From contig SUUJ01000005.1 of the NCBI GenBank assembly GCA_015062585.1, positions 99,556 to 163,555 of the forward strand: DNA of 64,000 bases, written 5' to 3'. Source of the stretch: Alphaproteobacteria bacterium. GTDB lineage: Bacteria > Pseudomonadota > Alphaproteobacteria > RF32 > CAG-239. A program made the translations under genes and the position numbers. This document shows, piece by piece, positions 55,514-63,990 of this stretch. A model generated the notes under the pieces. That model saw only the letters and a list, made by a program, of their open reading frames with translations. It ran no database searches and had not been told where the DNA came from. How positions within the stretch are numbered: the first letter of the stretch is position 1; every line of letters starts with the position of its first letter.

Positions 55514-56602
55514 ATGAAAAAAGTTTTATTGGGTATGGTGCTGGCTTTGGGGTTGGCAGCTTGTGGTGACAAAGCAGAAACTCCGAAAGAAAACGAAAAG
55601 CCGGTGGTAAAGATTGGGGTGATTTTACCTTTGAGCGGAAATTCGGCTGATGTTGGAGAAATGGCTAAAAAAGCAATTGATTTAGCAAAAGAAAATATCT
55701 CTGAAAATACAAAATATGAATATAAATTTATTGTAGAAGATGATCAGTTTAAAAGTGCTGTTACGGCAAATATTGTAAATAAATTTGTTTTTCATGATAA
55801 GGTTAATGCAATTTTGACATATTATGCACCGGCCGGTTTGGTGGTATCGCCTATTGCGGAACAACATAGGATCCCTCATTTTGGTAATACTTGGGAGGAA
55901 AATGTTGCTAATGGCAATTATAATTTTATTCAATATACTACAATGGAGGCAATGGCTGATTTGAGTATTAAGTATTTGCAAGAGAATAATATTAATAAAG
56001 TTGCAATAATTACAGAGGTACGAGGAACTTCAGAAAAATTTGCATCATTGTTAAATGTAATGATGAAAGAGGCTGGTTTTATAACTCAATATGAAACATT
56101 TAATCGTGGTGAAAGAGATTTTAGAATTTTGATTGAAAAACTTAAAGGTAAGGGTTTTGAATATTTTATGGTTAACAGTATAAGGCCGGAATTTGATATT
56201 ATTGTTAAACAGTTGAATGAGGCAGGTATATCAAATGAAAATATTATGGGAGCCGGTGGAGATGCAATTTCTGATATGTCGCTTTATGAAGGTATTGTTT
56301 TTTCAGGTTCTTCTATTGGAACAAAAAAATTTCAGGATATGTTTGAAAAAAAATATAAGCAAGGTATTGGTTATGGAGCAGTTATAAGTTATGATTTAGC
56401 AAATTTGGTGGTGAGTGCTTTTGAAAACAAATATCAAGAAAAGCAAATACCAACTTCGGAGCAAATAATTGAATATCTTAATGGTTTGCAAACTTATGAA
56501 TGCGGTGCAGGAGAATGTGAAATGACTTCGAGCGGATATATTGTGAATGAACCGATTTTGCGCAAAGTTATCAATGGTAAATATGAGGTTATAAGACAGT
56601 AG
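55514..56602 (+). CDS. ABC-type ligand-binding lipoprotein, array copy 5
   Basis: The last copy (362 residues) has the leader LAACGDKAETPKENEKPVV and a binding fold starting IGVILPLSGNSADVGEMAKK, closer to classical Leu/Ile/Val-binding proteins. Its tail RKVINGKYEVIRQ lacks the repeated VVVEE junction, as expected for the array end. The dnaG gene starts 88 nt later without a terminator between. Confidence 0.92.
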   Translation: MKKVLLGMVLALGLAACGDKAETPKENEKPVVKIGVILPLSGNSADVGEMAKKAIDLAKENISENTKYEYKFIVEDDQFKSAVTANIVNKFVFHDKVNAILTYYAPAGLVVSPIAEQHRIPHFGNTWEENVANGNYNFIQYTTMEAMADLSIKYLQENNINKVAIITEVRGTSEKFASLLNVMMKEAGFITQYETFNRGERDFRILIEKLKGKGFEYFMVNSIRPEFDIIVKQLNEAGISNENIMGAGGDAISDMSLYEGIVFSGSSIGTKKFQDMFEKKYKQGIGYGAVISYDLANLVVSAFENKYQEKQIPTSEQIIEYLNGLQTYECGAGECEMTSSGYIVNEPILRKVINGKYEVIRQ

Positions 56603-56690
56603 ATAAAAATAAAAAAAGCTTATGCTTGATATCTTTAAAAATTGTGATAAAGAGATATTAAGTGCAATTGGAAAAAGTGAATTTAAAAAA

Positions 56691-58493
56691 ATGGCGAATA
56701 CGGATTTACAAAGATTTTGCGATGAGCTTCGAGCCAAAATATCAATAGTTGATGTGGTCGGTTCGAAGATTAAGCTCGTTAGAAAAGGTCGCGAGTATCA
56801 AGCTTGTTGTCCGTTTCATAATGAAAAAACTCCGTCTTTTACCGTTAATGAAGCAAAAGGTTTTTATCACTGTTTCGGTTGCGGAGCTCATGGAGATATT
56901 ATCAAATTTGAAATGGAAGCCAACGGTCTGACATTTATTGAGGCGGTGGAAAAATTGGCTCATAAGGTCGGTATGCAACTTCCGAAACTTTCGCCGGAGA
57001 GTAAAGAACAAGCCGAAAAAAGAGCTACGGCTTACGATATTATGGAAATGGCCGCAAAGTTTTTTGAGAAAAATTTGCGCCTTCCGGACGGTCAAGAGGC
57101 TTTGAATTATCTTTACGGGCGCGGGTTTGATGATAAGATTATCGAAAAGTTTCGTTTAGGTTTTGCGCCGAATAATAACGGTCTGAAAGCTTTGTTATCT
57201 TCACGAGGCATTTCTGACAATGAAATGGCTGAGCTTGGTTTGATTTCTATTCCCGAAGACAGCAAAAGAAATCCGCACGACTTTTTCAGAAACAGAGTTA
57301 TGATTCCGATTATGGACAAGCGTAATCGAGTTATTGCTTTTGGCGGTCGGGTTATGGATAAGAGCCAGCCGAAATATCTGAACTCGCCCGAAACACCGGT
57401 GTTTAATAAAAGGCGTATTTTGTATAATCTTAATTATGCTCGAGAAAGCGGGTATGAGGCTAAGAGGCTGATTGTTTGCGAAGGTTATATGGATGTAATC
57501 GCCATGGATAAGTATGGTATAGGTTATGCGGTGGCACCACTGGGAACGGCTTTGACCGAAGATCAAATTCAAGAGGCTTGGAAAGTGGTTAATGAGCCGA
57601 TTTGCTGTTTTGATGGTGATAATGCCGGTATCAGAGCTGCCATTCGCTCGGTTGACAGAGTGTTACCTGTATTGAAACCAGGATATTCTTTGCAATATGC
57701 TTTTTTGCCGGATAAAATGGATCCGGATGAGTTTTTGAAAGAAAAAGGTACGGAAGAATTTTTGAAAACTGTTACCGACACAACTCCGTTGAAAGAACTT
57801 TTGTGGAAAAAGACTTTGGAGGGTAAGTCGGTTGATACTCCGGAACAAAAAGCACGAATTGAAAAAGAAATAAAAGAAGAGGTTGCCAAAATAACCGATG
57901 AAACGGTTAAAAACTATTATATCCGCGAAATGAAAGATAAAGTTTATAGCGAATTGATAGGAAATAAACCTCATATGGCTTATAACAATAATCAAAACAA
58001 AACTTATAAGCCAAAGCCAAAAGTCAGAACTTATAAAACCGATTTGGACGATTTGGTCGGTAAATATATTGTTTCGGCTTTTGTTTGTTATCCGCAATTG
58101 GTCGAAGAGTATGAAGAAAGATTGCTCGATTTTGTTATAAAAGATGAAAAATTGCGCGCAATGTATGAAAATATATTGGATATCATACGCTCTAATCCCG
58201 ATATCAAAGATGAAGGCGAACTGATTGAAAAGCTCAAAGAAAATGATTTTGCTCAAGTTTTGAAAGAAAAAACCGACTTGAAGGTATTGAAAAAACAATG
58301 TCCCGATATTATTAAAATGCGCAAGGATATGGACGGAAGACTGATTGAAATACAGCTGAAAAGGTTGGATAACGAAATCAGAGAATGTAAAAGACTGTTG
58401 GCAAGCGGTAATTTTAGTGATGAGGACTATGTGCGTTATGAGAATTATAAAAAAGAACGCAACGCAATTTTGAATGAGGCCGATAATTTGTAA
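56691..58493 (+). CDS. dnaG: DNA primase
   Basis: DnaG makes RNA primers at the replication fork. The start at 56691 (MANTDLQRFCDELRA) matches the family; an upstream ATG adds 23 unrelated residues. The zinc-binding motif is CCPFHNEKTPSF with CFGCGAHGD, the catalytic core has GGRVMDKSQPKYLNSPETP, and the TOPRIM domain has VCEGYMDVIA and CFDGDNAG. The C-terminal third, the helicase-binding part, is less conserved. It precedes rpoD as in the macromolecular synthesis operon. Confidence 0.97.
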   Translation: MANTDLQRFCDELRAKISIVDVVGSKIKLVRKGREYQACCPFHNEKTPSFTVNEAKGFYHCFGCGAHGDIIKFEMEANGLTFIEAVEKLAHKVGMQLPKLSPESKEQAEKRATAYDIMEMAAKFFEKNLRLPDGQEALNYLYGRGFDDKIIEKFRLGFAPNNNGLKALLSSRGISDNEMAELGLISIPEDSKRNPHDFFRNRVMIPIMDKRNRVIAFGGRVMDKSQPKYLNSPETPVFNKRRILYNLNYARESGYEAKRLIVCEGYMDVIAMDKYGIGYAVAPLGTALTEDQIQEAWKVVNEPICCFDGDNAGIRAAIRSVDRVLPVLKPGYSLQYAFLPDKMDPDEFLKEKGTEEFLKTVTDTTPLKELLWKKTLEGKSVDTPEQKARIEKEIKEEVAKITDETVKNYYIREMKDKVYSELIGNKPHMAYNNNQNKTYKPKPKVRTYKTDLDDLVGKYIVSAFVCYPQLVEEYEERLLDFVIKDEKLRAMYENILDIIRSNPDIKDEGELIEKLKENDFAQVLKEKTDLKVLKKQCPDIIKMRKDMDGRLIEIQLKRLDNEIRECKRLLASGNFSDEDYVRYENYKKERNAILNEADNL

Positions 58494-58543
58494 CGCTTTT
58501 GTGCAAGTGGCGGTTGTTTTGGTGCGAATCGAGATAATAATGC

Positions 58544-58572
58544 TTGACAAGAGAACAAAAAATCATTAAAAA
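58544..58572 (+). promoter_or_regulatory. candidate promoter of rpoD
   Basis: A consensus TTGACA, a 17-nt spacer and TAAAAA precede rpoD by about 50 nt. The -10 is poor. A GAATC (GANTC-type) site lies about 16 nt upstream of the -35, which may be chance. Confidence 0.35.
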
Positions 58573-58620
58573 CTATACCTGTTTAAGCTTAAGTAAAAAA
58601 TCGATTTTTTAGGAAAATTT

Positions 58621-60690
58621 ATGTCGGACATAGAAAATTCTGATTTGTATGATGGCGGATCATTGGATGCGCCGTTAATTGATTCGTTGGGTAGTGCCGT
58701 AAAACGCTTGATTGATAAAGGGCGCGCCCGTGGTTTTATTACCGTTGAAGAGTTAAATAAAGTACTTCCCTCTGAAAGAGAAACTTCGGAACATATTGAA
58801 GATATTATGACTTCAATATCCGATATGGGTATCAGCATTATTTCGGAGGCCGATGCTGACGGATTTGACGGCGAAACAGACGGTGAGTCTGATTATATCG
58901 ACGACGATGAAGAAGGCGGAAACTTTGACGAAAAAGATTTGGGTCGTAATGACGATCCGGTCAGAATGTATCTGAAAGAAATGGGCTCGGTCGAGCTTTT
59001 GTCACGTGAGGGCGAAATCGCCATTGCTAAGCGTATCGAGGCCGGTAAAACCGTTATGATTGACGGTTTGTGCGAAAGCCCGATGACTATTAGCGCAATT
59101 GCTTCTTGGCGCGATGAACTCTTAAACGGCAATATGCAACTTCGCGATATTATCGATTTGGAAATGATGTATGGCGATGATGTTGAAGCTATGGCTTTTG
59201 AAGAAGACGACAATAGCGGAAACGAAGATTTGGACAAGGTTGCCAGAGAGCTCGATGAAAAAGAAAATCTCGATGATATTGATGACGATATCGACGATGA
59301 TATGGAATTAGAGGGTGCTGTTGACGAAGAAGATGATCCTGCAGATGAAATGCAGGAAGATGGCGATGTCGACGGTGAAGGCGGCGATGACGAAGATATG
59401 GAAAACGGTTCGGTCAGAACTTCGGCTTCGATTGCTGCTATGGAAGAGGCCTTGAAAGAACCGGTTGTTGAAATGTTGAACAAAATTGCCGGTTACTACG
59501 ATGATTTGCGCAAGATACAAAATCAACGAGTTAAAGCAATCATTGAAGGTAAATCTTTAACTCCAAGCGTTGAGAAAAAATATATTGAGGTTAAAAAAGA
59601 TTTGGTGGAATTGATGAGCTCAATTCACCTTAATGCAATAAAAGTTGAACAATTGGTTGAACAACTCAACAGCTTGAACAAGCGCCTTATGGGATTTGAG
59701 GGTAAATTGTTGCGCTATGCCATGAGCTGTAAGATTAAACGCGAAGATTTTCTTGCTGTATATCAGAAGGCTGAGCTTGATCCTAATTGGCTTGATACGG
59801 TTGCTAAAATTAAAGATAAACACTGGCAAGAATTTGTTTCAAAATATGGTTTGGAAATTACCGAACTTCGTGACAGTGTGGCCCAGATGGCTAAAGAATG
59901 CGGTTTGCCGATAAGTGAATATCGTCGTATGGTTGACACGATTAAAAAAGGCGAAAGAGAAGCCGAAAGAGCCAAAAAAGAAATGATTGAAGCTAACCTT
60001 CGTTTGGTTATTTCGATTGCTAAAAAATATACTAACAGAGGTTTGCAATTCTTGGATTTGATTCAAGAGGGTAATATCGGTTTGATGAAGGCCGTTGATA
60101 AGTTTGAATATCGCCGCGGTTATAAGTTCTCGACTTATGCGACTTGGTGGATAAGACAAGCTATTACTCGTTCAATCGCTGATCAGGCAAGAACAATTCG
60201 TATTCCTGTTCATATGATTGAAACAATCAATAAAATGGTTAGAACTTCTCGTCAAATGTTGGCAGAAATGGGTCGCGAGCCAGTGCCTGAGGAATTGGCA
60301 AAACGCTTGTCGATGCCTTTGGAAAAAGTTCGCAAGGTTATGAAAATTGCTAAAGAGCCGGTGTCTTTGGAAGCTCCGGTCGGTGATGAAGAAGATTCAT
60401 CTTTGGGCGATTTTATTGCTGATGAGAGTGCATTACAGCCTCTTGATTCGGCTATTCATTCAAATTTGAAAGAAACTTGTACTCGTATTTTGTCTTCGTT
60501 AACACCAAGAGAGGAACGCGTGCTTCGTATGCGCTTTGGTATCGGTATGAATACAGATCATACTTTGGAAGAAGTTGGTCAGCAATTTAATGTTACCAGA
60601 GAGCGTATTCGTCAGATTGAGGCAAAAGCATTGCGTAAGTTAAAGCATCCTAGCCGTTCGAGAAAGCTTCGTTCGTTCTTGGATCAATAA
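58621..60690 (+). CDS. rpoD: RNA polymerase primary sigma factor (sigma-70)
   Basis: The housekeeping sigma factor, 689 residues. Region 1.1 is at the N-terminus ([20 protein letters not shown]), region 1.2 is [20 protein letters not shown], region 2 has [20 protein letters not shown] with [15 protein letters not shown], and region 4 ends with [18 protein letters not shown]. Two strongly acidic inserts (about residues 80-105 and 195-265) enlarge the nonconserved region. GcrA would be expected to act through this factor. Confidence 0.98.
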   Translation: MSDIENSDLYDGGSLDAPLIDSLGSAVKRLIDKGRARGFITVEELNKVLPSERETSEHIEDIMTSISDMGISIISEADADGFDGETDGESDYIDDDEEGGNFDEKDLGRNDDPVRMYLKEMGSVELLSREGEIAIAKRIEAGKTVMIDGLCESPMTISAIASWRDELLNGNMQLRDIIDLEMMYGDDVEAMAFEEDDNSGNEDLDKVARELDEKENLDDIDDDIDDDMELEGAVDEEDDPADEMQEDGDVDGEGGDDEDMENGSVRTSASIAAMEEALKEPVVEMLNKIAGYYDDLRKIQNQRVKAIIEGKSLTPSVEKKYIEVKKDLVELMSSIHLNAIKVEQLVEQLNSLNKRLMGFEGKLLRYAMSCKIKREDFLAVYQKAELDPNWLDTVAKIKDKHWQEFVSKYGLEITELRDSVAQMAKECGLPISEYRRMVDTIKKGEREAERAKKEMIEANLRLVISIAKKYTNRGLQFLDLIQEGNIGLMKAVDKFEYRRGYKFSTYATWWIRQAITRSIADQARTIRIPVHMIETINKMVRTSRQMLAEMGREPVPEELAKRLSMPLEKVRKVMKIAKEPVSLEAPVGDEEDSSLGDFIADESALQPLDSAIHSNLKETCTRILSSLTPREERVLRMRFGIGMNTDHTLEEVGQQFNVTRERIRQIEAKALRKLKHPSRSRKLRSFLDQ

Positions 60691-60710
60691 TTGAAATAAG
60701 TGACAAATAT

Positions 60711-60739
60711 AGCCGATACATCATTGTATCGGCTTTTTT
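60711..60739 (+). terminator. rpoD terminator
   Basis: AGCCGATACA and TGTATCGGCT pair around four nt and are followed by six Ts. Confidence 0.92.
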
Positions 60740-60798
60740 GTTGACAAAAGGATTAGTGTGTGGTTTTCTGTTTGGTATAAATTTTAATTATTTTACAT

Positions 60799-61317
60799 AT
60801 GGATAAACACATTATTTTGGCAAAGGCAAGACTTTGCCTTGTATACATTACCTCGGAGCATATTTTTAATGATATTGAAAATTGCGATGAGAAATTTGAA
60901 TTGGAAGATTTCATAGAGTTTTACGAGATTGTCAGAGAATGGAATATGTTGATGCAGCTGAAAATTCACGGCTATGAAATCGACCGGCAAACCTTTCCTG
61001 ATAAGGAAGATGACCTCCAACCAAAACTTGAAAAAGCTGTGAATGCTTTTTGTTTTATGGGAGATGATTGCATTTTCAGATTGGGCGAGCTTATGAGCAA
61101 AGATGAAGACTATCTTGCAGCCAGTCTTTTTGCGTGGATGATTACACCTTGTCAGAACATCAAAAATCTTTTGTTGATATCAGAGTTGTTATCAGTGTTT
61201 GATTTAAAACTTAATAAAGAATGTCTGTACTTGCGCGGATTTAAGCCGTTGATTAGAGAGGCAATCGGAATTTTTAGAGTTATGTGTGATGCAACGAAAG
61301 ATATAAGTTTTGATTAG
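60799..61317 (+). CDS. hypothetical protein, 172 residues
   Basis: A soluble, helical, acidic protein with several cysteines (KARLCLV, ENCDEKFE, AFCFMGDDCIF, KECLYLRG). No signal peptide or transmembrane segment is visible and no family was recognised. The ATG has no Shine-Dalgarno sequence in the A/T-rich upstream. It converges with the triplicated-domain genes and shares their terminator. Confidence 0.6.
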   Translation: MDKHIILAKARLCLVYITSEHIFNDIENCDEKFELEDFIEFYEIVREWNMLMQLKIHGYEIDRQTFPDKEDDLQPKLEKAVNAFCFMGDDCIFRLGELMSKDEDYLAASLFAWMITPCQNIKNLLLISELLSVFDLKLNKECLYLRGFKPLIREAIGIFRVMCDATKDISFD

Positions 61318-61321
61318 AGTT

Positions 61322-61353
61322 AAAAAAAAGGCACCCAAAAGGTGCCTTTTTTT
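61322..61353. terminator. bidirectional terminator
   Basis: AAAAAAAAGGCACC and GGTGCCTTTTTTT pair around a 5-nt loop, between the converging genes ending at 61317 and 61352. Confidence 0.9.
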
Positions 61354-61915
61354 ATAAAATTTCGAACAGTTCAGCAAATTCAGAATGCAGAAAATATTCA
61401 TGAATGACATGATATTCTTCATCGTTTAATTCGATTGGCTTTCCGGATATTGCACCTTCTACCAATTTTTGACGAATAGTATTAGCTAAATTTTCAGAAC
61501 ATTGTCCGACGATCTCAAATCTCGAGGTTCCAAGAGTGCGAACATATTTCGCATAACCCGTGGTTCCTTGGTCGTTGGCGTTTTCATAACACAATTGATA
61601 TAATTTAGTGTTATTTAGCGCCAGGTTGGGCATTTCTTCAAAGTTGCCGAAAGATTCGATTGAACCGCACATGCGTATCAGTTCATTACATCTTTCTTCG
61701 TAAAGAATAGCATAGCCATCATAAAACTCGCCTTCGGCCAAAATTTTGTCATTGCCGTATTTAGCAACGAGTTCATCAAAATCGGCATCTTCTTCGAAAA
61801 AGCCGTAGCGAAAAGCTTGTTCTTCAGAAATTTTGAATACTTTTGCATTTTCGATCGGTTCGAGAAAGAGGTCCGTCTCTATCAGTCCCTCTTTAATAAT
61901 CTTTAATTTTTTCAT
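61352..61915 (-). CDS. unrecognised protein, single copy of a domain also found twice in the next gene
   Basis: The 187-residue protein shows MKKLKIIKEGL, LFLEPIENAKVFKISEEQAF, LVAKYGNDKILAEGEFYDGY with AILY, YVRTLGTSRFE and IRQKLVEGAISGKPIELNDEE. The same landmarks occur twice in the upstream gene at 61939. No signal peptide or membrane segment. No ribosome binding site precedes the ATG. The function is unknown. Confidence 0.65.
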   Translation of the reverse strand: MKKLKIIKEGLIETDLFLEPIENAKVFKISEEQAFRYGFFEEDADFDELVAKYGNDKILAEGEFYDGYAILYEERCNELIRMCGSIESFGNFEEMPNLALNNTKLYQLCYENANDQGTTGYAKYVRTLGTSRFEIVGQCSENLANTIRQKLVEGAISGKPIELNDEEYHVIHEYFLHSEFAELFEIL

Positions 61916-61938
61916 ATTTACAGAAATAAAATTAAAAT

Positions 61939-63069
61939 TTATTCATTTTCTTCTATTACATCAGTAATTTCGAAAAAATTGCCGCTGAATTGAGTGCTCT
62001 GTAAAATAAATTGGACTTCTTTTTCGGTAAATTCGATAAAATTTCCGCTGATTGAAGCTTCAATTAACTTTTGGCGAAGTCGCTCATTTGCTTTATCTGA
62101 GACGCCTTTTTTACCCTTAAACATACCAAATGAGCAAATGTGCTTGGCATATGGTTTGGGTAGTCTGCCGTCAGGGTATTGATTGCGTATGTAATACACC
62201 TGTTTTGAAGAGTCTTCATCAATTTCGGAAACAATGCGACCTTCCATGAATATTGCGCTGTTACAGTATTCGTCATCACATAATATGGCAAATCCTGTGT
62301 AATATTCATTTTCGGACAAAACATTTTCTTCGCCATATTTGGCGATCAATGTTTCTAAATCAGCGTACTCATCGCAAAAATTGAAGCGTCGGGCTTGTTC
62401 CTCGGAAACTTTTATGATCTTTAACATTTCCCAAGGGCCTAAAAAAAGGTCTTCAGTAGCCAAATTCTCTTTTATGACCCGCATTTTTTTTATTTTGGGG
62501 TTAACTTTTTTGACAATGTTTTTATATCGACTGTCTAAAAAGTTGTGAAGAGCCTCATCTTCTTGCTGATTGATTTTTACCGTTGTATTGTCAATCACAC
62601 TTTTGATGAGTTTTTTACGAAGTTTTTCAGCATCTTTTTGCGGAAGATATTTTTCAAAAGCCAATGTCCCAAGAGTGAAAACATACCTTAACTCACCGAG
62701 GGTTTCTTTATCGTTTTCCTGACGATATACTCTATGCCAAATGCTTTCGGTGCGTTTTGGTGGAAAGCTTAACCACACCGGAAAAGTGAACATTTGTTCG
62801 GGAGCTTCCTTTCGGAAATAACCGTGCAGATATGCCACCCTGTTGACGCATCCGTTGTTAAAAAGGATGTAGCCTTCATAGCACTCACCTTCTTTGAGTT
62901 CTTCTTTCGCGTATTTAGCTCTCAAGACTTCGTAGCTGGAGCGTTGATCAGCAAAAGAAAAAGATAACGCCTGTTCTCTCGAAATTTTGATGGCCTTAAA
63001 TTCGCCAAGTGTCACCGGAAACAGATGATTTACCGCTAAAGCGGATTCAGAAATTTTAATTGTTTTCAT
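61939..63069 (-). CDS. unrecognised protein with two copies of a ~190-residue domain
   Basis: The 376-residue product is an internal duplication. Copy A (about 1-190) has IKISREQALSFSF, LRAKYAKEELKEGECYEGYI, VFTLGTLAFEKY and LRKKLIKSVIDN; copy B (about 195-376) has IKVSEEQARRFNF, LIAKYGEENVLSENEYYTGF, ICSFGMFKG and LRQKLIEASISGNFIEF. Copy B is closer to the single-domain neighbour at 61352, which suggests duplication of one unit followed by fusion. No Shine-Dalgarno sequence precedes the ATG. The family is not known to me. Confidence 0.7.
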   Translation of the reverse strand: MKTIKISESALAVNHLFPVTLGEFKAIKISREQALSFSFADQRSSYEVLRAKYAKEELKEGECYEGYILFNNGCVNRVAYLHGYFRKEAPEQMFTFPVWLSFPPKRTESIWHRVYRQENDKETLGELRYVFTLGTLAFEKYLPQKDAEKLRKKLIKSVIDNTTVKINQQEDEALHNFLDSRYKNIVKKVNPKIKKMRVIKENLATEDLFLGPWEMLKIIKVSEEQARRFNFCDEYADLETLIAKYGEENVLSENEYYTGFAILCDDEYCNSAIFMEGRIVSEIDEDSSKQVYYIRNQYPDGRLPKPYAKHICSFGMFKGKKGVSDKANERLRQKLIEASISGNFIEFTEKEVQFILQSTQFSGNFFEITDVIEENE

Positions 63070-63193
63070 GTTATATGTAATTTTAATAATTTATGCATTA
63101 TAGTATATTTTATAAAGTTTGGAATGCGAATATATTATGATAATTTGTTTAATGCAAGCAAAATATAAGATGTTTTTTTTAAAAATACGGTGT

Positions 63194-63222
63194 TTGACAT
63201 AAAGTTTTGTTTGTGGTAAAAT
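63194..63222 (+). promoter_or_regulatory. strong candidate sigma-70 promoter
   Basis: TTGACA, a 17-nt spacer and TAAAAT lie just upstream of the 63249 gene, predicting a 5' leader of about 20 nt. Confidence 0.7.
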
Positions 63223-63248
63223 TAACAATTGTGGGGAGGGATAAGCTG

Positions 63249-63743
63249 ATGAAATCAACTATGTTACCTCAGGTTTTTTATTATCGATTTAAGACCAATT
63301 ATGTTTGGCTTATTTTGACACTTTTGTTGTTGTGGTCTGTACTCAGTTTGCTGGATTGTGTTCCAAAATTTATTTATTGGTGGGAATTTTGGGGAATGCT
63401 TGGCAGTTGTGTCTATTCGCTTGCTTTGTGGGCTTTTAAGTATCTGAAAAAACATAAAATGGCAGTTATTGATGATAAATATATAAAGATTGATCATTGT
63501 CGTCCGTTGCCATGGAGATTGGTAGCTTGTGCGGAGATGAAAACGGCACATTGTTGTTTTAAGAAGTTGCCGATTATAGCAATTAGAACCAAAAAGCCAA
63601 TAAAATACAAATTTAATCCGTTGCAAAGATTATGCGCAAAATCTGATTTTACCGCTTTTTCAATAGCTTTGTATGCGTTAAGTGAAGATGATGCGAAAAA
63701 AATTACCGAAATAATTGCTCAAAAAACAATTTTGCTGGGATGA
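63249..63743 (+). CDS. two-TM protein with possible PH-like cytoplasmic domain
   Basis: The 164-residue product has two hydrophobic helices (YVWLILTLLLLWSVLSLL, MLGSCVYSLALWAF) and a C-terminal domain with short strands (MAVIDDKYIKIDHCRPLPW, KLPIIAIRTKKPIKYKF) that resembles bacterial PH-like membrane proteins; this is only a fold-level guess. GGGGAGGG precedes ATG 63249 at good spacing, and a consensus promoter lies upstream. Confidence 0.65.
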   Translation: MKSTMLPQVFYYRFKTNYVWLILTLLLLWSVLSLLDCVPKFIYWWEFWGMLGSCVYSLALWAFKYLKKHKMAVIDDKYIKIDHCRPLPWRLVACAEMKTAHCCFKKLPIIAIRTKKPIKYKFNPLQRLCAKSDFTAFSIALYALSEDDAKKITEIIAQKTILLG

Positions 63744-63829
63744 AAGAGAAAAAAACAACGGTTGTTTTAAGTGTGCGTATTAAGGTAAATTTTTTTATTG
63801 TAATTTTATCAAAAAGAATAAAAAACTGC

Positions 63830-63858
63830 TTGACTATACAAGTTAATTGTCTTATTTA
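63830..63858 (+). promoter_or_regulatory. candidate promoter of the CAT tRNA
   Basis: TTGACT, 17 nt and TATTTA lie about 20-48 nt before the tRNA gene; the -10 is weak. Confidence 0.4.
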
Positions 63859-63877
63859 TCATACTGTTCGTTTTAAC

Positions 63878-63954
63878 GGGCCCTTAGCTCAGTTGGTTAG
63901 AGCAGGCCGCTCATAACGGTCTGGTCGTTGGTTCGAGTCCATCAGGGCCCACCA
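63878..63954 (+). tRNA. tRNA with CAT anticodon (tRNA-Ile2 or elongator tRNA-Met)
   Basis: The 77-nt gene has a 7-bp acceptor stem (GGGCCCT/AGGGCCC), TTAGCTCAGTTGGTTAGAGC as D arm, anticodon loop CTCATAA, GGTTCGAGTCC in the T arm and an encoded CCA. Stretches such as CCTTAGCTCAG, AGAGCAGGC and TGGTCG resemble E. coli ileX (tRNA-Ile2, lysidine-modified). An elongator Met tRNA cannot be excluded; it is not an initiator, lacking the three G-C pairs of the initiator anticodon stem. Confidence 0.9.
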
Positions 63955-63960
63955 AATTAA

Positions 63961-63990
63961 ACCCTTCCTTTTGAGGAAGGGCTTTTTTTT
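63961..63990 (+). terminator. terminator of the CAT tRNA
   Basis: CCCTTCC and GGAAGGG pair around six nt and are followed by eight Ts, beginning 7 nt after the tRNA. Confidence 0.92.

Larger units (their letters stand above)
51121..55620 (+). repeat. dispersed leader/junction module repeated across the binding-protein array
   Basis: A module of 120-160 bp recurs near 51121-51254, 52239-52357, 53287-53442, 54382-54538 and 55462-55620. It holds the last codons of the preceding gene (CCGGTTGTGGTGGAGGAG), the stop, the spacer AAAAGCAA, the start, the lipoprotein signal and the linker through GTGGTCAAGATTGG. The ribosome binding site GGAGG lies inside the upstream gene's final Val-Glu-Glu codons, which explains why unrelated upstream proteins share that tail. 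The sequence between modules is much more divergent. Confidence 0.85.

Noticed and set aside
58520..58535. GAATC site near the rpoD promoter as a CcrM/GcrA control site
   Set aside because: GANTC is expected about every 256 bp, so one occurrence carries little weight.
49989..60690. Prophage or integrative element as the cause of the block before dnaG
   Set aside because: No integrase, transposase, phage structural gene or flanking attachment repeat was found; tandem duplication explains the array.
63752..63768. Short palindrome AAAACAAC-G-GTTGTTTT after the two-TM gene
   Set aside because: The loop is too short for a terminator hairpin and the sequence is low complexity; it may be an operator, but nothing else supports it.
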